64,000 nt of DNA from Sideroxyarcus emersonii (lineage in GTDB: Bacteria; Pseudomonadota; Gammaproteobacteria; Burkholderiales; Gallionellaceae): assembly GCF_021654335.1 (NCBI RefSeq), contig NZ_AP023423.1, forward strand, positions 1,983,001 to 2,047,000, in the 5' to 3' direction. Of this stretch, positions 1 through 7,418 are shown piece after piece. The notes beneath the pieces are model-generated. The model worked only from the letters and a program-made list of their open reading frames with translations, did not search any database and was not told where the DNA came from. The position numbers were made by a program, and so were the translations under genes. Position 1 is the stretch's first letter, and every line of letters starts with the position of its first letter.

Positions 1-937
1 CGACCACCAGTTTCTCCGCCTTTTCCTTCAGCCTGGCCACCAGCGCATCGGCGACTGCGCCGACCGCGACCACAGTGGAGATCGCCATGCAGCGTTCGCC
101 GGCGGAACCGTAGGCGGCGCCCATGATCGCATCGGCGGTGAACTCCAGCGGCGCATCGGGCATGACCACCGCATGGTTCTTGGCTCCGCCCAGCGCCTGC
201 ACGCGCTTGCCGTGGTGCGCGGCGGTCTCGTAGATGTATTTGGCGATCGGGGTGGAGCCGACGAAGGACACGGCGCGCACATCGGGATGGACCAGCAGCG
301 CATCGACCGCCTCCTTGTCGCCCGGCACCACGTTGAACACGCCGTCGGGCAATCCGGCTTCCTTCAGCAGTTCTCCCATGCGCAGGCTGCAGGACGGCAC
401 TTTCTCGGACGGCTTGAGGATGAAGGTGTTGCCGCAGGCGATGGCGATGGGGAACATCCACATTGGCACCATCGCGGGGAAGTTGAACGGCGTGATGCCG
501 GTACATACGCCGATGGGCTGCAGCATGGAATGGCAGTCGACGCCGCGCCCGACGTTCTCGGCATGCTCGCCCTTGAGCAGGTGCGGCGCACCGACCGCGA
601 ACTCGACCACTTCGATGCCGCGCTGCACCGAGCCGGCCGCGTCTTCCAGCGTCTTGCCGTGCTCTTCGCTCGCCAGCTGCGCCAGCTCGGCGCGATGGGT
701 CTCCAGCAGATCGCGGAACTTGTTCAGGATGCGGCTGCGGCGCAACGGCGGCGTGTCGCGCCAGGCCGGGAATGCGGCTTTCGCGGCTGCGACCGCCTTG
801 TCCACGTCGGCCCGATTGGCCAGCGGCACCTGGCGTATCACCTCGCCCCTGGCCGGGTTGGTCACGTCCGCCAGGCGTGCGCCCGAACTCTGTACGTGTT
901 GACCGTTGATCCATAATGATAGGGTTTGCTTAGCCAT
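1..937 (-). CDS. mmsA: Methylmalonate-semialdehyde dehydrogenase (CoA-acylating), C-terminus cut by window edge
   Basis: Aldehyde dehydrogenase superfamily enzyme of the MmsA class, which converts methylmalonate or malonate semialdehyde to propionyl- or acetyl-CoA with NAD+ and CoA. The first 312 residues are visible, of about 500 usual for the family. The NAD-binding stretch ITPFNFPAMVPMW lies near residue 150, the FVGSTP turn near 225 and the nucleophile Cys283 in GSAGERCM. The start MAKQTLSLW has a GGAG ribosome site. It is the last visible gene downstream of livF on the same strand, separated by a 141-bp gap holding a strong hairpin. That suggests it handles a semialdehyde made from whatever the Liv importer brings in; the substrate itself is inference. 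Family call is confident. Confidence 0.93.
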   Translation of the reverse strand, partial: MAKQTLSLWINGQHVQSSGARLADVTNPARGEVIRQVPLANRADVDKAVAAAKAAFPAWRDTPPLRRSRILNKFRDLLETHRAELAQLASEEHGKTLEDAAGSVQRGIEVVEFAVGAPHLLKGEHAENVGRGVDCHSMLQPIGVCTGITPFNFPAMVPMWMFPIAIACGNTFILKPSEKVPSCSLRMGELLKEAGLPDGVFNVVPGDKEAVDALLVHPDVRAVSFVGSTPIAKYIYETAAHHGKRVQALGGAKNHAVVMPDAPLEFTADAIMGAAYGSAGERCMAISTVVAVGAVADALVARLKEKAEKLVV

Positions 938-1020
938 TTCGTCCTCCAGATAAATTGTGTGATGCCGGTGCGGCGACCGCGATGCAGCGGCGATGGGTGG
1001 TGCTATCCAGTTCAGGGATG

Positions 1021-1042
1021 GGGCGGCCGAAACCGGCCGCCC
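1021..1042 (-). promoter_or_regulatory. GC-rich stem-loop between livF and mmsA
   Basis: A perfect 9-bp inverted repeat (GGGCGGCCG and CGGCCGCCC, 4-base loop) sits in the gap between the livF stop and the mmsA start. There is no run of T after it in either direction, so it is more likely an mRNA-processing or stability element, or an attenuator setting mmsA level relative to liv genes, than a classical terminator. Confidence 0.5.
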
Positions 1043-1078
1043 GCGGCTCATGCAACTGCGACGGACGCTGCCCGGTGG

Positions 1079-1801
1079 TTAGTGCGACGCCCCCAGGTAC
1101 GCGGCCTTCACCGCCGGATCGTCCTTCAGCTGTTGCGCCGGCCCGTGGCAGGCGATGCGGCCGTTCTCCAGCACATAGCCGTAGTCGGCCACTTCCAGCG
1201 CAGCGGCGGCGAATTGCTCGACCAGCAGCATGGTGATGCCGCGCCCTTTCAGCTCGGCGATGATGCGGAACACCTCGTTCACCAGCAGCGGGGCCAGGCC
1301 CATGGACGGCTCGTCCAGCAGCAGCACTTCCGGATTGAGCATCAGCGCGCGCCCCATGGCGAGCATCTGCTGTTCGCCGCCGGAGAGCGTGCCGGCCTGC
1401 TGGCTGGCGCGTTCCTTCAGGCGCGGGAACAGCTCGAACACGCGTGCCAGGTCGCCCTGCACATCGCCGCGCTCGCGGCCGAAGGTCAGGCGCGGGAAGG
1501 CGCCCAGCAACAGGTTGTCGGTCACCGACAGGGTGGCGAACACGCGCCGCCCCTCGGGCGAATGGGCCAGCCCGGCGCGGGCGATCTTGTTGGAGGAAAG
1601 GCCGGTGATGGCTTTGCCGTTCAGCATGATGCTGCCGCCCGAGGGCTTGATCATGCCGGAGATCGCGCGCATGGTCGTGGTCTTGCCCGCACCGTTGGAA
1701 CCGATGAGGGTCACGACTTTGCCTTTCGGCACCTCGAGCGAGATGTCGTGCAACACTTCCACTTTGCCGTAGGCCGCATGTAAATTCTGGATCTGTAACA
1801 T
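1079..1801 (-). CDS. livF: Branched-chain amino acid-type ABC transporter ATPase LivF
   Basis: Second ATP-binding subunit of a Liv/HAAT-type importer, 240 residues, usual length. Walker A GSNGAGKTT is at about residues 34-42, the signature LSGGEQ precedes Walker B LLLDEP, and the family ending is typical. I chose the ATG beginning MLQIQNLH because homologues start there; 12 further residues are open upstream but look non-coding. It follows the livMG stop by 10 bases and is in one operon with livK, livH and livMG. Liv-type importers carry branched-chain amino acids but also amides, urea and aromatic or hydroxy acids, so the ligand is open here. Confidence 0.93.
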   Translation of the reverse strand: MLQIQNLHAAYGKVEVLHDISLEVPKGKVVTLIGSNGAGKTTTMRAISGMIKPSGGSIMLNGKAITGLSSNKIARAGLAHSPEGRRVFATLSVTDNLLLGAFPRLTFGRERGDVQGDLARVFELFPRLKERASQQAGTLSGGEQQMLAMGRALMLNPEVLLLDEPSMGLAPLLVNEVFRIIAELKGRGITMLLVEQFAAAALEVADYGYVLENGRIACHGPAQQLKDDPAVKAAYLGASH

Positions 1802-1811
1802 CGTTAACTCC

Positions 1812-3755
1812 TCACGCTGTCTTGGCGCTGCCGCCAAGATAGGCTTCGATGACTTTCTCGTCGGACTGGACTGCCGCCGGTGTGCCTTCCGCGATCTTCT
1901 GGCCGAAGTCGAGCACCGTCACGGTATCGCAGATGCTCATCACCACATCCATGTGGTGCTCGATCAGGATCACGGTGATGCCATGGCTGCGGATCTTCTC
2001 GATCATCGAGATCAGTTCCTTGATGTCGGGCGCGGTCAGGCCGGCAGCCGGTTCGTCCAGCAGCAGCAGGCTCGGATTCAGCGCCAGCGCACGGGCGATC
2101 TCGAGCAGGCGCTGCTTGCCGTACGGCAGGTTGCGCGCCTCCTCGTTGGCGAGGTCGGCCAGGCCGACGAACTGCAGCAGGCTGGCGGCACGCACTTCCG
2201 CCGAATTCTTTTCCTTGCGGCAGCGCGGTGTCTGGAACACCACGTCGATCAGGCTGTGGCGAAAGGTGTGGTGCAGGCCGACCAGCACGTTCTCGATGGC
2301 GGTCATCTCGCCGAACAGCTGCACGTTCTGGAAGGTGCGCGCGATGCCCTCCCCGGCGATCGAAGAAGGCGTGGTGCCGGTGATGATCTTGCCGTTGAAC
2401 TCGATCTCGCCCGCGGTCGGGCTGTAGATGCCGGTCAGCACGTTCATGGTGGTGCTCTTGCCCGAACCGTTGGGTCCGATCAGGCCGTGCACGGAACCCT
2501 TCTTGATCTGCAGGTTGACGTCGTTCAGCGCTTTCAGGCCGCCGAACTGCATCACGATGTTGCGCGCCTCGAGCAGGAAGCCGTTGGAGGTGACCGGGTG
2601 GTCAGGCACGGCCCAGATATGCTGCTTGTCGCCGTGCTCCAGTATCTGCACATGGCGATGTATCCACTGCGGCCTGAATCGCACCACGATGCTACGCACG
2701 AAGCCCATGATGCCGTTCGGCAGGTAATACACCACGAACAGGATCATCACGCCGAAGATCGTCAGGCGGTGCTCGGAAATGTCGCTGATGAAGAATCCCG
2801 ACACGGCCAGCGAGATGGTGACGATCAGCGGCAGCGTGAGCTGCCTGACGCTGCGTATGCGCGCCGTTATCGCATAAGCGGCATACATCACCGTGATGAC
2901 GGCGATGCCGATCGAGATCTTGCGGAACAGGTCGATATCCGACAGCACGTTCGGCAGCATCACCACGATGATGGCCCCCAGGATCGGCCCGGTCCGCGTC
3001 TTGCGCCCGCCCATGATCACGGCCAGCAGGAACAGGATCGTCAGTTCGAAGTTGTAGGTGTTGGGCGAGATGTATTCTTCGGAATAGGTGAACAGGCTGC
3101 CTGCCAGGCCCGCCATCCCGGCGCTCAGCACGAAGGCGTAGACCTTGTAGGCATACACGCTGACACCCATGCAGTCCGACGCGATCGGGCTGTCGTGCAG
3201 GGCTTCGAAGGCGCGCCCCAGGTGCGACTTGAGTATGCGTTGCACGACGAACAGGGCCAGCACCAGCGCGACCAGCACGATGTAGTAATAGTCGGTACCG
3301 GTGATCTGGTGACCGAACCAGATCGGCTTGCGCACCGACAGGCCGAGCGGACCGTTGGTGAGGAAGGTCATCTCGTTGATCAATATCTGGATGATGGTGC
3401 CGAACGCCAGGGTCACCATCGCCAGATAGGGGCCGTTCACGCGCAAGGCCGGCAAGGCGAGGATGGCACCGAACAGGCCGGTGACGGCGATACTCGCCGG
3501 CACCGCCAGCAGGAACGGCACCGCCAGCTGGAAATGCAGCACCCCGGCGGTATAGGAGCCGATGCCGAACAGGGCGGCATGGCCCAGCGACACTTCGCCC
3601 ACATAGCCCACCACGATGTCCAGGCCCAGCAGCAGGATCGCGTAGATGCCTATCACCACCATCAGATGGATGTAGTAAGGATTCGGCCATACTGTCGGCA
3701 GCACTGCTGCGGCCGCAATGGCAAGAACGATGGAAATATTTTTGACCGCGCTCAT
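1812..3755 (-). CDS. livM-livG: Fused LivM permease - LivG ATPase
   Basis: A single 647-residue protein joins the LivM membrane permease (about residues 1-330, with the GYVGEVSLGHAALFGIG motif near the N-terminus) to the LivG ATPase (about 375-645). In the ATPase half, Walker A GPNGSGKST is at about 427-435, a variant signature NLPYGKQ near 543 and Walker B LLLLDEP near 563. These are usually two genes; the fusion forces a 1:1 ratio. The start MSAVKN was chosen because it lies 1 base after the livH stop. Neighbours livH and livF supply the other permease and ATPase. Confidence 0.93.
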   Translation of the reverse strand: MSAVKNISIVLAIAAAAVLPTVWPNPYYIHLMVVIGIYAILLLGLDIVVGYVGEVSLGHAALFGIGSYTAGVLHFQLAVPFLLAVPASIAVTGLFGAILALPALRVNGPYLAMVTLAFGTIIQILINEMTFLTNGPLGLSVRKPIWFGHQITGTDYYYIVLVALVLALFVVQRILKSHLGRAFEALHDSPIASDCMGVSVYAYKVYAFVLSAGMAGLAGSLFTYSEEYISPNTYNFELTILFLLAVIMGGRKTRTGPILGAIIVVMLPNVLSDIDLFRKISIGIAVITVMYAAYAITARIRSVRQLTLPLIVTISLAVSGFFISDISEHRLTIFGVMILFVVYYLPNGIMGFVRSIVVRFRPQWIHRHVQILEHGDKQHIWAVPDHPVTSNGFLLEARNIVMQFGGLKALNDVNLQIKKGSVHGLIGPNGSGKSTTMNVLTGIYSPTAGEIEFNGKIITGTTPSSIAGEGIARTFQNVQLFGEMTAIENVLVGLHHTFRHSLIDVVFQTPRCRKEKNSAEVRAASLLQFVGLADLANEEARNLPYGKQRLLEIARALALNPSLLLLDEPAAGLTAPDIKELISMIEKIRSHGITVILIEHHMDVVMSICDTVTVLDFGQKIAEGTPAAVQSDEKVIEAYLGGSAKTA

Positions 3756-3756
3756 G

Positions 3757-4629
3757 CTATACCTTTTTGATGACAGACTTGCCGAACATGCCGGCCGGCT
3801 TGATCGCCAGTACCAGCAACAGCAACAACAATCCCGGCACATCCTTGTAGCCGGTCGAGACGTAGTATCCGGTGGTGGTCTCGGCGATGCCCAGGATCAG
3901 GCCGCCCACGATCACGCCCATGCCGCTGTTCAATCCGCCGATGATGGCGACCGCAAAGGCCTTCAGGCCGAGTACCACGCCCATGGTGGCGCCGGTCAGC
4001 GTCAGCGGCGCCACCAGCACGCCGGCGAAGGCCGCAGTCATCGAGCTCAGCGCGTAGGAGAACGTGATCACCATGCCGGTGTTGATCCCCATCAGCCCGG
4101 CTGCATCGCGGTCGTTGGAAGTGGCCACCACGGCCTTGCCGTAGATGGATTTGCGGTTGAACAGCTCGACGGCGAGCATGATCGCCAGCGCGCCCACCAC
4201 CACCAGTATCTCCATCGGCAGCACGCGGATGCCCATGAACTGCAACGGCTCCGTCGGCAACGGCGACGGGAAGGTGATGTCGTCATGTCCCCAGATGTTC
4301 TCGGCGACGTTCTTGAAAATGATGGCCAGCGAGATCGTGGTCATGATCCAGCCGAATTCCGATTTTGTCTTGATCGCGGGCTGCACGCCGACGCGTTCCA
4401 CAAAGATGCCCTGCAAGGCGCCGAACACCAGCACCAGCGGGATCATCAGCCAGTAGCTCATGTGCCCGACCAGCGTGAGGCCGACCAGCGCGCCCAGCAT
4501 CAATGCCTCGCCCTGGCCGAAGTTCAGCGTTCCCGAGGTGGCGAAAGTCAGCTGATAGCCGAATGCGATCAGCGCGTAGATCATCCCGAGGGCGATACCG
4601 CTGACGATGAGTTGTGCGAGGATTTCCAT
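3757..4629 (-). CDS. livH: Branched-chain amino acid-type ABC transporter permease LivH
   Basis: Inner-membrane permease of the Liv/HAAT importer, 290 residues with about eight hydrophobic segments. The N-terminus MEILAQLIVSGIALGMIYAL and the segment GTLNFGQGEALMLGA are typical of LivH. The start was set at the ATG giving MEILAQ; eight more residues are open upstream but fall outside the family. It begins about 80 bases after livK, past a strong stem-loop, and ends 1 base before livMG, so coupled translation with livMG is likely. Confidence 0.93.
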   Translation of the reverse strand: MEILAQLIVSGIALGMIYALIAFGYQLTFATSGTLNFGQGEALMLGALVGLTLVGHMSYWLMIPLVLVFGALQGIFVERVGVQPAIKTKSEFGWIMTTISLAIIFKNVAENIWGHDDITFPSPLPTEPLQFMGIRVLPMEILVVVGALAIMLAVELFNRKSIYGKAVVATSNDRDAAGLMGINTGMVITFSYALSSMTAAFAGVLVAPLTLTGATMGVVLGLKAFAVAIIGGLNSGMGVIVGGLILGIAETTTGYYVSTGYKDVPGLLLLLLVLAIKPAGMFGKSVIKKV

Positions 4630-4653
4630 ATGTAGTGCTCCATCCGTTTGCAA

Positions 4654-4680
4654 TTTGGGCCGGGGGAAACCCGGCCCAAA
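4654..4680 (-). promoter_or_regulatory. Strong stem-loop between livK and livH
   Basis: A perfect 11-bp inverted repeat (TTTGGGCCGGG and CCCGGCCCAAA, 5-base loop) lies just after the livK stop. Such hairpins after binding-protein genes commonly protect the upstream mRNA segment or partly stop transcription, so that the binding protein is made in excess over the membrane parts. On the minus strand the 3' arm is followed by only a few T residues, so it is at most a leaky terminator. Confidence 0.6.
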
Positions 4681-4712
4681 TGCGAATTACCAAGTCATTG
4701 CACCGGCACCAA

Positions 4713-5930
4713 TTACTTCTTGGCCTTGCCCGATGCTTTTTCGCGCACCGCGTTGGCCTTGTCGGCCGCGTTGGCGTATACCACATGGCCGTCCTTGACC
4801 TGCCCCATCACCACCATGTTCATGGTGATGGCCTCGTGGTCGTCATGCGTATAGGGATGGTCGTATGTGGTGACGACGCCGTCGACTTTCTCCTGCAGGT
4901 TCTCCAGTGCCTGACGGATCTTCACGCCATCGGTATCTCCCGCCTGCTTGATGGCTGCTGCCAGGATGTACATCGAGTCGTAGCCCTGGGCTGCCGACAC
5001 CGGCGAAGGAATGCGGCCATTGGGCGGATTGTAGGCCTGCTGGTACGCTGCGATGAAAGCCTTGCGCTTGGGCGTGTTCGGCTCCTGGATGAAGGTCTGC
5101 GGCATGCGTGCGCCTTCGCCATTCTTGCCGGCGTTGTCGATGAAGTTGGCCATGGACAAGGTCCAGCTGCCGATCATCGGCACCTTCCAGCCCAGCTTCT
5201 CCATGCCGTTGGCGATCTGCGCCAGCTCGGGTCCGATGGCATAGGTCAGGATCGCCTGTGCGCCGGCTTCCTTGGCCTTGAGCAGCTGCGCGGTCATGTC
5301 CACGTCCTTGACGTTGAACTTCTCCACTGCGACCGGCTTGATGTTCTTGGCTGCCAGCGCCTTTTCCAGGTCTTCGCGGCCCAGCTGTCCATAGTTGGTG
5401 GAGTCGGCCAGGATTGCGACCTTGGTGTATTTGTTGACGTCGATGGCCTCCCGCACAATCATTGCCGACTGGATGGTGTCGTTGGCGGCATTGCGGAAGA
5501 TGTAGTTATCGGGAAACTCCGGCGGCAGGAACTGCTTGGTCACCAGCGAACCGGTGGAAACGTTGTTGATCACCGGGATCCTGGCTTCCTCGTAGAAGCG
5601 CTGCGAGGCCAGCGAAACGCCGGTATTGATGTAGCCCACCGTGGCGACGACGTGCTCCTTGTTGATCAGCTCCTGCGCCACCTGCACGCCGCGGTCGTTC
5701 TGCGCCTGGTCATCGCGCTCGACCAGCTCGATCTTGCGTCCGAGGATACCGCCCTTGGCGTTGATCTCGGCGGCAGCCAGCCTGACGCCGTCGCGCATGG
5801 AAGCGCCCATCGGGCTGGAACCGCCGGTGTAAGGACCGGAGACGCCGATCTTGATCGAATCGGCAGCGAACGCGCTGCAGGATGCTGCAAACGCCAATAC
5901 GGCAACGACAGGCATTGTTCTAATGTTCAT
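4713..5930 (-). CDS. livK: Liv-type ABC transporter periplasmic substrate-binding protein
   Basis: Type I periplasmic binding protein of the leucine/HAAT family, 405 residues. A Sec signal peptide covers about residues 1-22, with cleavage after AFA in SAFAADSIKIG. The mature protein starts with the family hallmark IGVSGPYTG and runs into PMGASMRDGVRLAAAEINAKGG. The start codon has a strong GGGAGA ribosome site. It heads the liv operon and sits 114 bases downstream of the DUF1537 kinase gene on the same strand, which links the importer to that catabolic module. The ligand cannot be read from the sequence. Confidence 0.92.
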   Translation of the reverse strand: MNIRTMPVVAVLAFAASCSAFAADSIKIGVSGPYTGGSSPMGASMRDGVRLAAAEINAKGGILGRKIELVERDDQAQNDRGVQVAQELINKEHVVATVGYINTGVSLASQRFYEEARIPVINNVSTGSLVTKQFLPPEFPDNYIFRNAANDTIQSAMIVREAIDVNKYTKVAILADSTNYGQLGREDLEKALAAKNIKPVAVEKFNVKDVDMTAQLLKAKEAGAQAILTYAIGPELAQIANGMEKLGWKVPMIGSWTLSMANFIDNAGKNGEGARMPQTFIQEPNTPKRKAFIAAYQQAYNPPNGRIPSPVSAAQGYDSMYILAAAIKQAGDTDGVKIRQALENLQEKVDGVVTTYDHPYTHDDHEAITMNMVVMGQVKDGHVVYANAADKANAVREKASGKAKK

Positions 5931-6044
5931 ATATCTCTCCCTGGATAAGGTTGATCAAAACAGCTCAGGCTCGAAAACACCTACTCACAACAAAAGCAGA
6001 CTCATGAAAACATACTATCCTTACTGCAAAATTACTGACACTGC

Positions 6045-7370
6045 TCAACGTTGATGGCCAGTCAGCCTGCCATATGCCGTTGCTACCGCATGATCGTCCC
6101 CGACGTTGCCCGGAAAAATGACCACAGGCAGGTCAGGGTAACGCGGATGATCGGACGGACAGCATACTACCGAACACCCGGGCAGTATCTGCCCGACCAC
6201 GCGCGAGGTTCGCAAGGCCAGCCCCGAGCTCAGCACATCGTTGGATGTGATGCCGCCCTTGCTGATCAGGAAACCCAGCGTCCGCGGCAGGTTGCGCACC
6301 ACGTCCATCAGGAACGCGGACACCATTTCGCCGAATGCCAGCCGCGCCGCCTGGTCGGGGAACACTTTTTCCAGGCGGCTGGTAAACACCACCGGGGTGA
6401 ATCCCGCCGCATGATTCTGCTCGCACAGCCGCACGATCTCCGCCAATAGCATATCGCGTCTTGCAGGCAACAACTCGACGTTGACCTCGATGGGGGTGAT
6501 GCCCGGCATCTTCAGCAACTGCTCGAGCTGCAGGGTGGTCTTTTTGACGTGCGAGCCGACGATGACCGCGCCCGGCTTGCCGCCGCGCACATAGCGCGCC
6601 ATGTCCTGGGCCGCCACCGGCTGCGTCGGCAGGCCCGCCAGCGCGGTCAGCAGGCTGGCCGCACTGCGGAACAGGAAACGCTTGCCCTGGCCGGCCGCCA
6701 GGCGCAACTGCCCGGCAAAATGGTTCAGGTCGCCCTGCGTTTCGGCATCAACGACGCAGCACGCATTGCCGTGCAATTGCATCAGGCGCGGCAGGCTGTC
6801 GCCGCGCACGTCCGCCAGCAGGAAGCGTTCGACCTGCGCGGCCCGGATGCGCCCGCCGGTCTTCTCCTCGACGTAGGCGGGCAGATAGCTGTGGCGGTAG
6901 CCGAACACCGAGTCGCGCGCGAACTCGGTCTCGTGCACCGGCACCGGCTGGCCCTGCACCATCAGGTAATGCACGCTGTCGCGCGTGACGCGCCCGCCTT
7001 CGAAGAACGCGGGCACCAGGAAGTGCGCATCGAACGGACCCAGCTCTTCCGCGATCACATCCGTCTCCACCGGGTAGTGGCCGCGCAGCGTCGAATCCGA
7101 ACGGCTGACCAGGATGGGATTGATGTCGCGCCCGTCCTGCTTCAGCTCGGCCAGCACCTGCTTCAGGTTGCGGCATACCTCGCGCGTGATGTCCGCCGCC
7201 GGCCTTGCCGCCATGCCGCGGGTGTTGGTCAGCACGAAGAACAGCGGCGAATCGTCCAGCACCGCCTCGCGCAGGGTCGCCGCATCCCAGCGCGTCAGCA
7301 GCAGGCAGCTATGCACCGTCTGCGATCCCGTGGGATCGTCATCCAGTACGATGATCTTGGTTTCAGCCAT
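6045..7370 (-). CDS. Four-carbon acid sugar kinase family protein (DUF1537)
   Basis: A 441-residue kinase of the DUF1537 family (SBD_N plus NBD_C domains), whose described members (OtnK, DtnK, LtnK) phosphorylate 3-oxo-tetronates, D-threonate, erythronate and related acid sugars. The N-terminal hallmark DDDPTGSQTVH is at about residues 10-20, the substrate motif SRSDSTLRGHYP near 105-116, and the C-terminal nucleotide domain has SKGGITSNDVL. The gene is 48 bases downstream of the ThDP-enzyme gene. The usual partners (PdxA2-type dehydrogenase, class II aldolase/decarboxylase OtnC, OtnI isomerase) are not next to it, so the substrate and next step are open. Family call is firm; substrate is unknown. 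Confidence 0.88.
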   Translation of the reverse strand: MAETKIIVLDDDPTGSQTVHSCLLLTRWDAATLREAVLDDSPLFFVLTNTRGMAARPAADITREVCRNLKQVLAELKQDGRDINPILVSRSDSTLRGHYPVETDVIAEELGPFDAHFLVPAFFEGGRVTRDSVHYLMVQGQPVPVHETEFARDSVFGYRHSYLPAYVEEKTGGRIRAAQVERFLLADVRGDSLPRLMQLHGNACCVVDAETQGDLNHFAGQLRLAAGQGKRFLFRSAASLLTALAGLPTQPVAAQDMARYVRGGKPGAVIVGSHVKKTTLQLEQLLKMPGITPIEVNVELLPARRDMLLAEIVRLCEQNHAAGFTPVVFTSRLEKVFPDQAARLAFGEMVSAFLMDVVRNLPRTLGFLISKGGITSNDVLSSGLALRTSRVVGQILPGCSVVCCPSDHPRYPDLPVVIFPGNVGDDHAVATAYGRLTGHQR

Positions 7371-7418
7371 GGATAGTTCCCCAAATATCCGGATACGCGG
7401 ATCCGGCTGTCGATCGGA

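Noticed and set aside
1953-3770. A 605-codon plus-strand frame opposite livMG
   Set aside because: His/Asp/Gln-rich shadow; livMG motifs are intact on the minus strand.
5951-5958. TTGATCAA as an FNR/CRP-type box before livK
   Set aside because: It lacks the 4-base spacer of TTGATnnnnATCAA and sits too close to the livK start.
7389-7406. CCGGAT/ATCCGG hairpin between the ThDP-enzyme and kinase genes
   Set aside because: Only 6 bp with no T-run; too weak to call a terminator or regulator.
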